Assembly: GCF_024346715.1 (NCBI RefSeq)
Contig: NZ_AP024853.1
Location: forward strand, 1,550,001 to 1,614,000
Length of the DNA: 64,000 nucleotides
From: Photobacterium swingsii
Lineage (GTDB): Bacteria; Pseudomonadota; Gammaproteobacteria; Enterobacterales; Vibrionaceae
Reading direction: 5' to 3'
The notes under the pieces are model-generated. The model saw only the letters and a list, made by a program, of their open reading frames with translations, was not told where the DNA came from and did not search any database. Shown here piece after piece: positions 54,957-63,894 of the stretch; position 1 is the first letter of the stretch; each line of letters opens with the position of its first letter. Made by a program: the position numbers and the translations under genes.

Positions 54957-56828
54957 GTGAGACTTGGCGTTTATAAAATGAATCAAAGAACTAACCCAAA
55001 ATCTAGTCTAAGAACTGGTCAAAGAAACAAGCCGCGCATACTGAACCATTACTCTGCATGGAAGTATGTTGTATTAATTGCCACCCTATGTGTGATGGCA
55101 TTGAGTGCGATTCCAACGTGGTACGGTGAGAATGCCGCCGTTCAAATCGGAGCGAAAGCAGGGCTGACTTCGACACCACTCGCGCTACAGCAGGCACTTG
55201 CTGAGCAAGGTATTACCACTAAGCGTATTGACCAAAGCAGTCACAAAACCATAGTGGTGCTAAATGATGAAACTCAACAAGCACATGCGAAAGCCGTGCT
55301 ATCGACTATGGTGAAAGACGGCTCTCAAGTTGCGTTGGCTCTAGAACCAGCGGCCCCTATGTGGTTGCAGTCAATGGGCTTTGCACCAATTAAATTGGGG
55401 CTGGACTTACGTGGTGGGGTGCAATTCTTGCTCGATGTTGATATAGACCAAGTATTCAGCGCACAAACTGAGCAACTCGCTGATGAGCTTCGTCTTCAAT
55501 TGCGCAAAGAAGGCATTCGTTCTACCTCTATGACGCAAACGCAGAGTGATATGTTAGCTGTAAGTCTCCCGAATTCAGATGCGAATAGCGCTGTTCGTAA
55601 GTTCATCAGTAAACAATATCCACAATGGCAAGTGCGAAGCAGTAAAGGTGATGGTCTTTACATCACAATGAAAGAAAGCGAACAAACACAGCTTCGTAAT
55701 TTAACTGTGCAACAAAACCTGCAAACAATGCGCAGTCGTATTGAAGAGTTAGGTATTACTGAAGCCTTAGTACAGCGTCAGGGTGAACACCGTATTCGTA
55801 TTGAACTTCCAGGTGTCCAAGATCCTGCTGCCGCTAAAAATGTTATTGGCGCGACGGCTAGCCTTGCTTTCTATGAAGTAAAAGAAGCGGGTACAGGCAG
55901 CACCATGGTGGTTAACGATAAAGATGGCCGTCCAGTGCGTGTTGCACGTAAACCTGTGCTAGGTGGCGATCACATTGTTGATGCCCGCGGTAGCCTAGGT
56001 GAAATGGGCATGCCTGAAGTTAACATTACGTTAGATAGCACTGGTGGCAAAATCATGTCTGAGTTTTCACGAACTCACATTGGTAAGCCAATGGCAACGT
56101 CTTACAGTGAATACAGCCGTGATGAAAATGGTAAGGCAAGCCAAAGTAATGAAATTATCAGTGTTGCAACTATCCAGTCTCAGTTGGGTAATCGCTTCCG
56201 CATAACCGGTGCTGGTTCTCTTCAAGATGCGCAAGAGCTTGCATTATTACTTCGTGCAGGTTCATTAACTGCACCTGTGACCATTGTTGAAGAACGCACC
56301 ATTGGTCCTACATTGGGTGCTGAAAATATTGAAAATGGTTTTGCTGCACTAGGGCTTGGCTTAGGGATTACACTGCTATTTATGGCGTGTTGGTACCGTC
56401 GTTTGGGTTGGGTTGCCAATATCGCACTTGTTTCTAACATGATTATGCTATTTGGTCTGTTGGCACTGATCCCTGGTGCGGTACTGACGCTGCCTGGTAT
56501 TGCTGGTTTAGTACTGACTGTGGGTATGGCGGTAGATACCAACGTGCTGATATTCGAGCGTATTAAAGATAAGTTGCGAGAAGGGCGTAGCATGGCTCAA
56601 GCCATAGATCGCGGTTTTGATAGTGCTTTTGGTACGATTTTCGATGCGAACTTCACCACAATGATCACTGCGGTTGTGCTTTATTCTGTGGGTAATGGGC
56701 CTATCCAAGGCTTTGCTCTAACACTAGGCCTTGGCCTACTCACCAGTATGTTTACAGGTATTTTTGCCTCACGCGCCATGATTAATCTGGTGTGGGGCCG
56801 TGACTCTCGCCGCGAAGTAAGGATTTAA
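54957..56828 (+). CDS. secD2: Protein translocase subunit SecD (second copy, SecD2)
   Basis: 623 aa from GTG 54957 with GAGG 10 bases upstream; ATG 54978 (616 aa) is the alternative but has a poor ribosome site. It has an N-terminal helix (WKYVVLIATLCVMALSAIP), the SecD signature LGLDLRGGVQFLLDVD, the P1 periplasmic head, then five C-terminal helices with GLVLTVGMAVDTNVLIFERI. With SecF it uses the ion gradient to pull exported proteins across. Lack of yajC beside it and the VemP-like gene upstream identify the regulated second set of vibrios, reported to be Na+-independent in V. alginolyticus. Confidence 0.88.
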   Translation: MRLGVYKMNQRTNPKSSLRTGQRNKPRILNHYSAWKYVVLIATLCVMALSAIPTWYGENAAVQIGAKAGLTSTPLALQQALAEQGITTKRIDQSSHKTIVVLNDETQQAHAKAVLSTMVKDGSQVALALEPAAPMWLQSMGFAPIKLGLDLRGGVQFLLDVDIDQVFSAQTEQLADELRLQLRKEGIRSTSMTQTQSDMLAVSLPNSDANSAVRKFISKQYPQWQVRSSKGDGLYITMKESEQTQLRNLTVQQNLQTMRSRIEELGITEALVQRQGEHRIRIELPGVQDPAAAKNVIGATASLAFYEVKEAGTGSTMVVNDKDGRPVRVARKPVLGGDHIVDARGSLGEMGMPEVNITLDSTGGKIMSEFSRTHIGKPMATSYSEYSRDENGKASQSNEIISVATIQSQLGNRFRITGAGSLQDAQELALLLRAGSLTAPVTIVEERTIGPTLGAENIENGFAALGLGLGITLLFMACWYRRLGWVANIALVSNMIMLFGLLALIPGAVLTLPGIAGLVLTVGMAVDTNVLIFERIKDKLREGRSMAQAIDRGFDSAFGTIFDANFTTMITAVVLYSVGNGPIQGFALTLGLGLLTSMFTGIFASRAMINLVWGRDSRREVRI

Positions 56829-56832
56829 CACT

Positions 56833-57732
56833 ATGTTTATTAATATGAAAAATGCAACCAAGTGGCGTTACCGTACCAGTATGGTGTCAGTGTTACTCAT
56901 GGTGCTGTCGATCTCTATGATTGCAGTGAAAGGACTAAACTGGGGGCTAGACTTTACGGGAGGTGTGGTTACTGAAATCCAGATTAAACCAGAGATTACC
57001 AGCAGTGAAATCGCACCTTTGATGAATGCGGCAATGAAGCAAGATGTGGCTGTGATTTCTGCCAGTGAGCCTGGCCGTTGGGTACTGCGCTATGCTGCAC
57101 CAGAAGCAGGGCAAGCGCTGCAAGATGTCAGCACCATCCTTGCACCATTGCATAGCCAAGTTCAAGTGCTGAATACCTCTATCGTCGGTCCACAAGTAGG
57201 GGCTGAATTGGCTAACCAAGGCGGCATGGCTATTTTGGTTGCCATGCTGTGTATCCTAGGCTACCTAAGCTACCGTTTTGAATGGCGCTTGGCTGCGGGT
57301 TCATTATTTGCGTTATTACACGATGTTGTCTTCGTATTGGGCTTTTTCGCTGCAACACAAATGGAATTTAACTTAACAGTATTGGCTGCGGTACTGGCGA
57401 TTTTAGGTTACTCCTTAAATGACTCAATCATTATTGCTGATCGGATCCGTGAGTTATTGATTTCTAAACCAAATCAAGATACAGAAACCACAAATAATCA
57501 GGCTATTGCAGCAACGATCTCTCGTACTATGGTAACGTCAGGTACCACGTTGATTACGGTAAGTGCTCTATGGCTACTAGGTGGTGGGCCACTACAAGGT
57601 TTCTCGATTGCCATGTTCATTGGTATCGTAACGGGTACTTGGTCGTCTATTTCAGTGGGTACTACGTTACCTGAGTATCTAGGCTTAAAACCTGAACACT
57701 ATATGCCAAAACCTATTAGTGAAGAGCCTTAA
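56833..57732 (+). CDS. secF2: Protein translocase subunit SecF (second copy, SecF2)
   Basis: A 299-aa protein starting 4 bases after secD2. N-terminal helix (SMVSVLLMVLSISMIAVKG), SecF signature GLNWGLDFTGGVVTEIQIKP, and C-terminal helices with ILGYSLNDSIIIADRIRE and GGGPLQGFSIAMFIGIVTG. It forms the integral membrane complex with SecD2. Length and motifs are standard. A terminator follows the stop. Confidence 0.9.
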   Translation: MFINMKNATKWRYRTSMVSVLLMVLSISMIAVKGLNWGLDFTGGVVTEIQIKPEITSSEIAPLMNAAMKQDVAVISASEPGRWVLRYAAPEAGQALQDVSTILAPLHSQVQVLNTSIVGPQVGAELANQGGMAILVAMLCILGYLSYRFEWRLAAGSLFALLHDVVFVLGFFAATQMEFNLTVLAAVLAILGYSLNDSIIIADRIRELLISKPNQDTETTNNQAIAATISRTMVTSGTTLITVSALWLLGGGPLQGFSIAMFIGIVTGTWSSISVGTTLPEYLGLKPEHYMPKPISEEP

Positions 57733-57752
57733 TCGGTCGTCATAATTACAAG

Positions 57753-57779
57753 CGGGTCACAGGATGTGGCCCGTTTTTG
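57753..57779 (+). terminator. Terminator after secF2
   Basis: Stem CGGGTCAC / GTGGCCCG (one G-T pair) with loop AGGAT, followed by TTTTTG. The rest of the gap to 58112 is AT-rich, with no further feature recognised. Confidence 0.82.
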
Positions 57780-58112
57780 TTTGTTGTTAAATCATATTGT
57801 TTCTTTTTAAAAGGAAGGCTGTGGCGTTTATTGTAATAACGTTTTAGGTAATAAATCTCGTATTTGGGGTGATCCTGACCCATTTGTAGGTGTTATCTTT
57901 TGGGTTAACCTCTTATTTTATAAAAATACCACTTGTTGCTTAACAACTGGTTAGGTATTGACGCTTATGAGTTTCATGGGGGTATTTTACAGATGCAAGA
58001 GAAGAACCATTACCTGATTTGATGACGAAGAGACTAAAGGGTTGATGTTTAGCCTTTTTCTTAACGAGATAAAATCAGCATATAAAACCTCACCAACATG
58101 AAAGCATAATTC

Positions 58113-59813
58113 ATGACGAGGTATTTCTTTTTAAGCCTGCTAGTAAATACTTATATGTATATAAATAAGGTCTTTCGAGTGCTTACTTTTCGCAATTTAT
58201 CCATTGGTAAAAAAATTGCCAGTGTCTTTTCAGCCATCGTTTTAGTTTTAATCGGTTTCGGCTTATTTATTAATAGTGAGCTAAATACGGTTCGCAATGG
58301 TGTGGTTAACTTTACCGATTCAACATTGCCAAGTGTGCTGAGCGTTGAAGACATGCTGTTTGAGCTGTCGTATGCACGCCGTACTCAATATGCCATTTTA
58401 ACTTACACAGACCTAAGTGATATCCGCTCGCGTATAGCGAAAGCAGACCAACAACACGAAGCTGTAGCAAAAAAGTTTGCTGATTATGGTGCAACGGTCG
58501 CTTCTGCAGATGAACAGCGCGTTTTTGATCGTGTTATGTCGACATGGCGGAGTTACCAATATTCATTAAATGGTTTTAATGAAGCGGCTGGTCGAGGTGA
58601 TATCAGTGCAGCACAACCCATTTTAGCGGGTACATTTGAAGAGTTTACTGCGCTCGAAGCTGCAATGGATGAGCTACTAGAGATGAACCTTAGCTTCGTT
58701 GCGACTAACCGAACCTCAATGCTTGCGAGCATTGCAAGTGTGGTGAACATGACTATCGCAAGCATCCTAGGCTTGGTTGCTTTCATGATTGGTAGCAATA
58801 TCTTTTTATCTCGCCAAATTTGCAGACCGCTAAACTTTGTTATGGCGCAAGCACAGGCAATTGCTAGCGGTAATTTAACGCATAATATCCAACGTGATGA
58901 GATGGGTGATGATGAGCTGGGTAAGCTAGCAGATACCACTATTACTATGCAGCATAACTTACGCAGCTTAATTGAAGAAATTGTTGCTGCGGTTACTCAG
59001 CTTAGTTCTGCGGTAGAAGAAGTGAGTGCGGTTGCCGCTCAATCTTCTGCGGGAATGAATGTTCAGCAAAATGAAATTACCATGGTTGCTACCGCTATGG
59101 AGCAAATGAAGGCTACTGTTGCAGAAGTGGCAAGTAATACGGAAGTTGCATCATCATCGGCTTCTGAAGCCAATATTGAAGCCTCTGAAGGTGCGGCTGA
59201 AGTGACAGAAACCATTCAACATATCCAAAGTGCATCGGCAGAAATTGAAAATGCGGGTGCATTAGTTGGGCAGTTGGTGAAAGAGTCTGAAAATATCAGC
59301 ATGGTTGTTGATGTGATCCGCGATATTGCAGAGCAAACTAACTTACTTGCATTAAATGCAGCCATTGAAGCGGCGCGTGCTGGCGATCAAGGTCGAGGTT
59401 TTGCCGTTGTTGCGGATGAAGTCAGAACGCTTGCGGGTCGTACACAGCACTCAACGGGTGAAATTATAACGATTATTGAAAAACTGCAAAAAAGTGCCAA
59501 TGAAGCGCGTGAAGCAACCAATGAGAGTTGTTCGTTGATCCATTCCTGTGTGGAGCAAAGCCAAAATACCGGTGAAAAAATTCAGTCTATTGAGGCGACA
59601 GTAGGTCGAATTGCTGACATGAGCGTACAAATTGCAAGTGCTTGTAGTGAACAAGATTCTGTTACTGAAGAGCTTGGCCGTAGTGTTACTAAAATTAATG
59701 AATCTTCTGCAGAAGTAGTGGAAGGCTCTGGCCATACTACACAGGCATGTCATGAATTAAGTCAGTTAGCGGTTAACTTGCAGCAAGCGATGAGTCGTTT
59801 TCGTGTTGTCTAA
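58113..59813 (+). CDS. Methyl-accepting chemotaxis protein with a four-helix-bundle sensor
   Basis: Up to 566 aa; ATG 58155 is a possible later start (neither has a strong ribosome site). Membrane helix 1 lies near residues 35-53 (IASVFSAIVLVLIGFGLFI). A 4HB_MCP-type periplasmic domain of about 150 residues follows (opening NFTDSTLPSVLSVEDMLFEL), then a second helix (MTIASILGLVAFMIGSNIF), HAMP, and a full signalling hairpin with DIAEQTNLLALNAAIEAARA. It ends with a conserved-type tail (LQQAMSRFRVV). The ligand is unknown. It is monocistronic with its own terminator. Confidence 0.87.
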   Translation: MTRYFFLSLLVNTYMYINKVFRVLTFRNLSIGKKIASVFSAIVLVLIGFGLFINSELNTVRNGVVNFTDSTLPSVLSVEDMLFELSYARRTQYAILTYTDLSDIRSRIAKADQQHEAVAKKFADYGATVASADEQRVFDRVMSTWRSYQYSLNGFNEAAGRGDISAAQPILAGTFEEFTALEAAMDELLEMNLSFVATNRTSMLASIASVVNMTIASILGLVAFMIGSNIFLSRQICRPLNFVMAQAQAIASGNLTHNIQRDEMGDDELGKLADTTITMQHNLRSLIEEIVAAVTQLSSAVEEVSAVAAQSSAGMNVQQNEITMVATAMEQMKATVAEVASNTEVASSSASEANIEASEGAAEVTETIQHIQSASAEIENAGALVGQLVKESENISMVVDVIRDIAEQTNLLALNAAIEAARAGDQGRGFAVVADEVRTLAGRTQHSTGEIITIIEKLQKSANEAREATNESCSLIHSCVEQSQNTGEKIQSIEATVGRIADMSVQIASACSEQDSVTEELGRSVTKINESSAEVVEGSGHTTQACHELSQLAVNLQQAMSRFRVV

Positions 59814-59859
59814 TCAATACTGATTGACTTAACGATTCACAAAAGAGTGGTATAGAAAT

Positions 59860-59891
59860 AGCGCCTGATGTTTTGCATCAGGCGCTTTTTT
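59860..59891 (+). terminator. Terminator of the second chemoreceptor
   Basis: Stem AGCGCCTGATG / CATCAGGCGCT with a TTTTG loop, followed by TTTTTTA. Confidence 0.9.
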
Positions 59892-59977
59892 ATTTATGAG
59901 TGAATTGCATTAAAAGTTATTGGTTCTTTTTGCGTTATTGAACCTGTTGATAAGAGGAGGGGAGGTGTGTATCATAC

Positions 59978-60058
59978 AAATAAAGGATGAGGTCCTCTAT
60001 TTGTGGTTTGGGTCTTCGTTCTATTTTTTTATCTTCATAAAGGATGCTGTCCTTTATG
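59978..60058. repeat. Two palindromes of the same type, 57 bp apart
   Basis: 59978-60002 is AAATAAAGGA-TGAGG-TCCTCTATTT (one mismatch) and 60036-60058 is CATAAAGGA-TGCTG-TCCTTTATG (perfect). Both share AAAGGATG-N2-GTCCT. They could be a pair of operators or members of a dispersed repeat. The following 180 bases (to about 60240) are G/C-richer and hairpin-prone, with no gene recognised; the rest of the 582-base gap is AT-rich. Confidence 0.6.
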
Positions 60059-60395
60059 TTAGGGCTGCCTGTGAAAGCTTCAATGTTTCGGGCTATGTAC
60101 ACAGAGAGTAGCCGGTGACCGACCGTTTGTTTGTGATTTGCAGCGGTAAGGAATGGTACGCCCTGCCATGGTCGTAAAGGGCAAACTAAAGCGCGATGAG
60201 TGTTCTGTGATAGTGCTTGATAAGTAAGTTTTTGATTCACGCACAGGTGTTTTATAAAGCAGATCGCGAGGGGCTATTCAATGAATGTAAATAGTTTAGT
60301 CACAACTCAACTGAATTTGGTTGGTCATGCTTAACCAATTATTCCTGACAGTTAATTAGTCACATGGCCAACCATCCTGAATAAGTAAAGCAATA

Positions 60396-60722
60396 ATGAA
60401 TGATAGAACCGTTAAACAGCAAACACATGCGCCAACACCTGAGCAATACCCATTGGCGCTTGCCATTAGTAAAGAGATTGAAAGCCTTGAGTGTTTAGGC
60501 TGTGTCAGTGTGGATATTTCAGAAGACTACAGCCAAATCATGATTAACCATGATGATGCTAAGCAAGGCCTTACTCTTCAGTGGAGTCGAGATTGCTACA
60601 TAACCGAGTGTGATGGCCGTACTGATATCTCTGGGGTTGCCATTCGAAGTGCCAGCTGTGCGGGTATATTTGCTTTTGCTTATGATATTTCTCTTAGCCT
60701 TTGCGCCTCTAAGGCTAAGTAA
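60396..60722 (+). CDS. Small cytoplasmic protein of unknown family
   Basis: 108 aa, no signal or membrane segment. It contains a compact central part with Cys residues in ESLECLGCVSVDISEDYS and CYITECDGRTDISG, then ASCAGIFAFAYDISLSLCA. Six cysteines in 108 residues may be structural or metal-binding. The ribosome site is weak. A terminator-like hairpin starts 8 bases after the stop. Confidence 0.5.
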   Translation: MNDRTVKQQTHAPTPEQYPLALAISKEIESLECLGCVSVDISEDYSQIMINHDDAKQGLTLQWSRDCYITECDGRTDISGVAIRSASCAGIFAFAYDISLSLCASKAK

Positions 60723-60730
60723 CTCGATAT

Positions 60731-60790
60731 AGCTAGTCGTGCCTTTTTGTTGACTTGGCAGTTAGGGGAAAGGGTGCGACTGGCTTTTTT
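60731..60790 (+). terminator. Terminator-like hairpin after the 108-aa gene
   Basis: AGCTAGTCG / CGACTGGCT (one G-T pair) with a long loop containing a TGCC/GGCA inner pair, followed by TTTTTT. Confidence 0.5.
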
Positions 60791-60819
60791 CTTTCCTCCT
60801 TTGATAGTGAGAGATAATA

Positions 60820-60972
60820 ATGGAATGCAAGCATTGCGGTGCAATACACTTTACCCGTGTTAATCGTCGCTCTACAGATTTCGAGATAACAGGTGCTGCC
60901 GTTTACCTGTGTACTGAATGTGGCAGAGAGCGTGTTATTTATCGATTTTCTGATCTATTGGCGAAGCGTTAA
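60820..60972 (+). CDS. 50-aa zinc-ribbon protein
   Basis: ATG 60820 opens 50 codons ending at TAA 60970-60972, below usual size limits. Two Cys pairs (ECKHCGA near the N-terminus and LCTECGRER at residues 30-38) make a four-cysteine zinc ribbon, followed by VIYRFSDLLAKR. AGTGAGAG lies about 8 bases upstream. It could be a small regulator or adaptor. It lies between two hypothetical genes on the same strand but behind a terminator-like hairpin. Confidence 0.6.
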   Translation: MECKHCGAIHFTRVNRRSTDFEITGAAVYLCTECGRERVIYRFSDLLAKR

Positions 60973-61166
60973 ATTGAGCCGCAAATTTGCAATAAGAGTC
61001 GCAAATTAAGACAGATAAAAAAATCATGTGCATCTTGCAGCGTAAATGCCCGTAAAAATAGCAAGAGAGGTAATAAAAAGTAGGCATCACAATTGCTTTA
61101 CCTAAGTGATACGCCTTTAAGGTGTTTATAGCTTAATAGTTAACACTCATGGTAGAGGACGGCACT

Positions 61167-61886
61167 ATGTATCAATCAGACATGAAGTTAAATCACCAAA
61201 TTACTCAGTATGTAGAAATGCAGGTGCAGCGATTGAAGTCGTCCGCTGTCGAGTCTGGTGTAGAGATGGTGCTGCCACATCATCAAGGGCGCGAAGTGAT
61301 GCGCGATATCTTGCAGCAATACCTGTCTGGGTTAAAAGCGATAAGCTGCCTTCTAGAGCATGGTTATGTGGCGCAAACACGAGGTATTTTTCAAACCTTG
61401 GGCGATGACTATGAAGACATTATATTTTTAAGTTTACCTAGCCTAGATGGTGAGTTAACAAGCTTGCATAAAGCGTATTTGAAAGGCGTTAGCAGTGAGC
61501 ATTGCGAGGCATGCTATAGTCCGATCACACGTTGTGAAATTCGCTCTACTATCAAACAAGCAAAAACCATTAATCACAACGTATTTCAAATTTACCCTAA
61601 AAAACAGGCGCTTCAAGTGCTACGCCCACAAGGTGATAAACCTTGCTCTTCAACATTAGCTATTACTCTTCATCGCCATTACGCCCATAAAGCATTATTA
61701 CTCACCATGTTAACGGCCAAAGTGAGCGGCGAAGATGAAGTGATGCGTGCTTGCTTGAACTATCGTGCTCATTTAGAAATTAGTGATGAACTCGTGTGGC
61801 AACGTGATATCGAAGAACATCAAGTCGCGCCTGCTACCATGAATAATCCGCAGGATGAGCCTGAAAAATATGCAACGGCACTGTGA
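61167..61886 (+). CDS. Helical protein of unknown function
   Basis: 239 aa from ATG 61167 (AGAGGAC about 7 bases upstream; a GTG/ATG six codons earlier is possible). Mostly helical, cytoplasmic, with HHQGREVMRDILQQYLSGLK and an RGIFQTLGDDYEDIIFLSL segment. The cluster EHCEACYSPITRCEIRS has three close cysteines and might bind metal. I do not recognise the family. It is followed by metC on the same strand after 111 bases. Confidence 0.5.
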   Translation: MYQSDMKLNHQITQYVEMQVQRLKSSAVESGVEMVLPHHQGREVMRDILQQYLSGLKAISCLLEHGYVAQTRGIFQTLGDDYEDIIFLSLPSLDGELTSLHKAYLKGVSSEHCEACYSPITRCEIRSTIKQAKTINHNVFQIYPKKQALQVLRPQGDKPCSSTLAITLHRHYAHKALLLTMLTAKVSGEDEVMRACLNYRAHLEISDELVWQRDIEEHQVAPATMNNPQDEPEKYATAL

Positions 61887-61997
61887 TCATTGGTGGATGA
61901 AACCCCATGAAATCTTCCCTTTCATATTCTAATGGGTATGGTAACGTTAAACGTAAGTTTAATTGTGCCTTTGCATGAATAGGGAAGTGAATTATCC

Positions 61998-63194
61998 ATG
62001 GAAAAGAAAGCGTTAGATACAAGTATTGTAACGGCTGGTCGTTCAAAAAAGTGGACGCAAAAATTAGTTAATCCACCTGTGAGTCGCGCATCGACGATAG
62101 TGTTTGATAGCGTGGCTGATATGAAAGAATCTGCGTCTAAGCGCATGGATAAGTCATTGTTTTATGGGCGCCGCGGCACGAATACGCATTTTGCTTTTCA
62201 AGATGCTATGGTGGAGCTAGAAGGTGGCGTGGGTTGTGCTTTATACCCTTGTGGGACAGCGGCAATCAGCAACGCGATTTTATCGTTTGTAAAAACAGGC
62301 GATCATATTTTAATGGTTGATGGCGCTTATGAGCCAACCCGCGATTTTTGTGACAAGATCCTGAAGAATATGGGGGTCGAAACAACCTACTACGATCCTA
62401 TGATAGGCGAAGGACTTCGTGATTTAATTCAGCCCAATACCAGCGTACTTTTCCTCGAATCGCCGTGCTCTATCACTATGGAAGTACAAGACGTGCCGAC
62501 CCTTGCGCGTATAGCTCACGAACAAGATATTGTCGTGATGTTAGATAACACTTGGGCATCGCCAATTAATTTTCAGCCTTTTGAGCATGGTGTCGATATT
62601 TCGGTTCAGGCGGCAACAAAATATGTAGTGGGTCATTCTGATGTGATGTTGGGAACGGCGACAGCGAATGCCCGCTGCTGGGATCAGCTCCGTGAAAATA
62701 GCTATTTGATGGGGCAATGCACATCGCCAGATGATGTTTATTTAGCTATGCGTGGTTTGCGAACCTTAGGTGTTCGCTTAAAACAGCATGAAAAAAATGC
62801 TCTTCGTGTCGCGCATTGGTTAGCTGAGCGTGATGAAGTCGATCATGTTCGCCACCCTGCATTACCGTCTTGTGAAGGACATGAGTTTTTTAAACGTGAC
62901 TTTAAAGGCTCCAATGGTTTGTTTTCTTTGGTGCTTAACCGGGGAAATACCGAGGCACTGACCGCGCTACTCGATGGGATGGAGCATTTCAGTATGGGGT
63001 ATTCGTGGGGAGGCTTTGAAAGCCTTATTTTGGCGAATGAAAATATTAATAACCTGAGAACAGCGAAGAAGAAAGACTTTGCAGGCCCAATGTTACGTTT
63101 GCATATAGGGCTAGAAGATCCTGAAGATTTAATTCGTGATTTAGAGCTAGGTTTTGAGCGCTTTAATGCCGTTCTTAACCGGGATGAACGTTAG
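61998..63194 (+). CDS. metC: Cystathionine beta-lyase MetC
   Basis: A 398-aa Cys/Met-metabolism PLP enzyme (E. coli MetC is 395 aa). Motifs: YGRRGTNTHFAFQDAMVELE, LYPCGTAAISNAIL, MLDNTWASPINFQP, the PLP lysine in ATKYVVGHSDVMLG, and the C-terminal FSMGYSWGGFESL typical of beta-lyases. It cleaves cystathionine to homocysteine, pyruvate and ammonia in methionine synthesis. AGGGAAG stands 9-10 bases before the ATG. No clear MetJ box array was found upstream. Confidence 0.9.
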   Translation: MEKKALDTSIVTAGRSKKWTQKLVNPPVSRASTIVFDSVADMKESASKRMDKSLFYGRRGTNTHFAFQDAMVELEGGVGCALYPCGTAAISNAILSFVKTGDHILMVDGAYEPTRDFCDKILKNMGVETTYYDPMIGEGLRDLIQPNTSVLFLESPCSITMEVQDVPTLARIAHEQDIVVMLDNTWASPINFQPFEHGVDISVQAATKYVVGHSDVMLGTATANARCWDQLRENSYLMGQCTSPDDVYLAMRGLRTLGVRLKQHEKNALRVAHWLAERDEVDHVRHPALPSCEGHEFFKRDFKGSNGLFSLVLNRGNTEALTALLDGMEHFSMGYSWGGFESLILANENINNLRTAKKKDFAGPMLRLHIGLEDPEDLIRDLELGFERFNAVLNRDER

Positions 63195-63212
63195 TCTCCT
63201 TCATTTATTGAG

Positions 63213-63237
63213 AAAAGCCACCTTCGGGTGGTTTTTT
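63213..63237 (+). terminator. Terminator of metC
   Basis: Short GC stem CCACC / GGTGG with a TTCG tetraloop, flanked by A-run and TTTTTT. Confidence 0.82.
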
Positions 63238-63379
63238 GCTTTTGAATCCTTTTTCTGCCTTTCTCATTTAATTCTAGCTATTCGATAAAGTGTACTGGCT
63301 TGCTGATATTGAGATTAAATAGTGAAAATTCCTTCTTGGTATAAAATTAAAGGACATATTGAAATGGTAAGGGCTTGTC

Positions 63380-63724
63380 ATGCAACAATCGAAGTTAATG
63401 TGGTTCGCTTCAGGGATGATGGTTATGTCGCTAGTCGGTTGTACTAATAGTAGTGTTAATAATATTGATACGGGGTTAGATAACTATCAATTCTTACCCG
63501 ATGAGTATGATGTCGAAACTGAATACAACAGTATATATTTTTATGGTTTTAATCAGGGATGCCGTTCAAAGACGTATGATTCCCAAAGTGGACGTTTACC
63601 TGTTGAGATTGATAATACATTAGCCCAAAGAAGCCAAAAATATAATGACGGGATCGAAGCAGGAAGAAAAGCGTGTGAAGATGGAACCCCAAGAACGGTT
63701 TCGAATTACATTGAAAACAAATAA
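63380..63724 (+). CDS. Small lipoprotein of unknown family
   Basis: 114 aa with a lipoprotein signal (FASGMMVMSLVGC). The mature part contains YFYGFNQGCRSKTYDS and YNDGIEAGRKACEDG, where two cysteines may pair. Similar short YxxGxxxGC motifs occur in other exported gammaproteobacterial proteins. Ser residues after the lipid-bearing Cys suggest outer-membrane sorting. GGTAAGG lies about 9 bases before the ATG. Function unknown. Confidence 0.65.
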   Translation: MQQSKLMWFASGMMVMSLVGCTNSSVNNIDTGLDNYQFLPDEYDVETEYNSIYFYGFNQGCRSKTYDSQSGRLPVEIDNTLAQRSQKYNDGIEAGRKACEDGTPRTVSNYIENK

Positions 63725-63807
63725 AAATAATAACGTTATGAAATTTAAGATAAAAGTAATGTAATCTGTTATCTGGTTTTATCTTTTATAAAAAAGTAAT
63801 AACGAAA

Positions 63808-63842
63808 TGAAAAAGGGAGTAGTAATAGTTACTACTCCCTTT
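63808..63842 (-). terminator. Terminator of the minus-strand gene at the right edge
   Basis: Perfect stem AAAGGGAGTAGTAA / TTACTACTCCCTTT with a 3-base loop. On the minus strand a T-run follows. It lies 53 bases past the stop at 63895. Confidence 0.75.
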
Positions 63843-63894
63843 ACTTATAATGCGGTTGGGTTGCTTGAATACTATGCAATAGGTTGTCTAGTTT

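Noticed and set aside
60059..60240. Cyclic-di-GMP (GEMM-I) riboswitch
   Set aside because: GTAGCCGGTGACCGACCG resembles part of the motif, but the GGGCAAAC and GACGCAAAGC cores are not present in the right order.
61900..61997. MetJ operator upstream of metC
   Set aside because: AACGTTAAACGT is only loosely similar to tandem AGACGTCT boxes.
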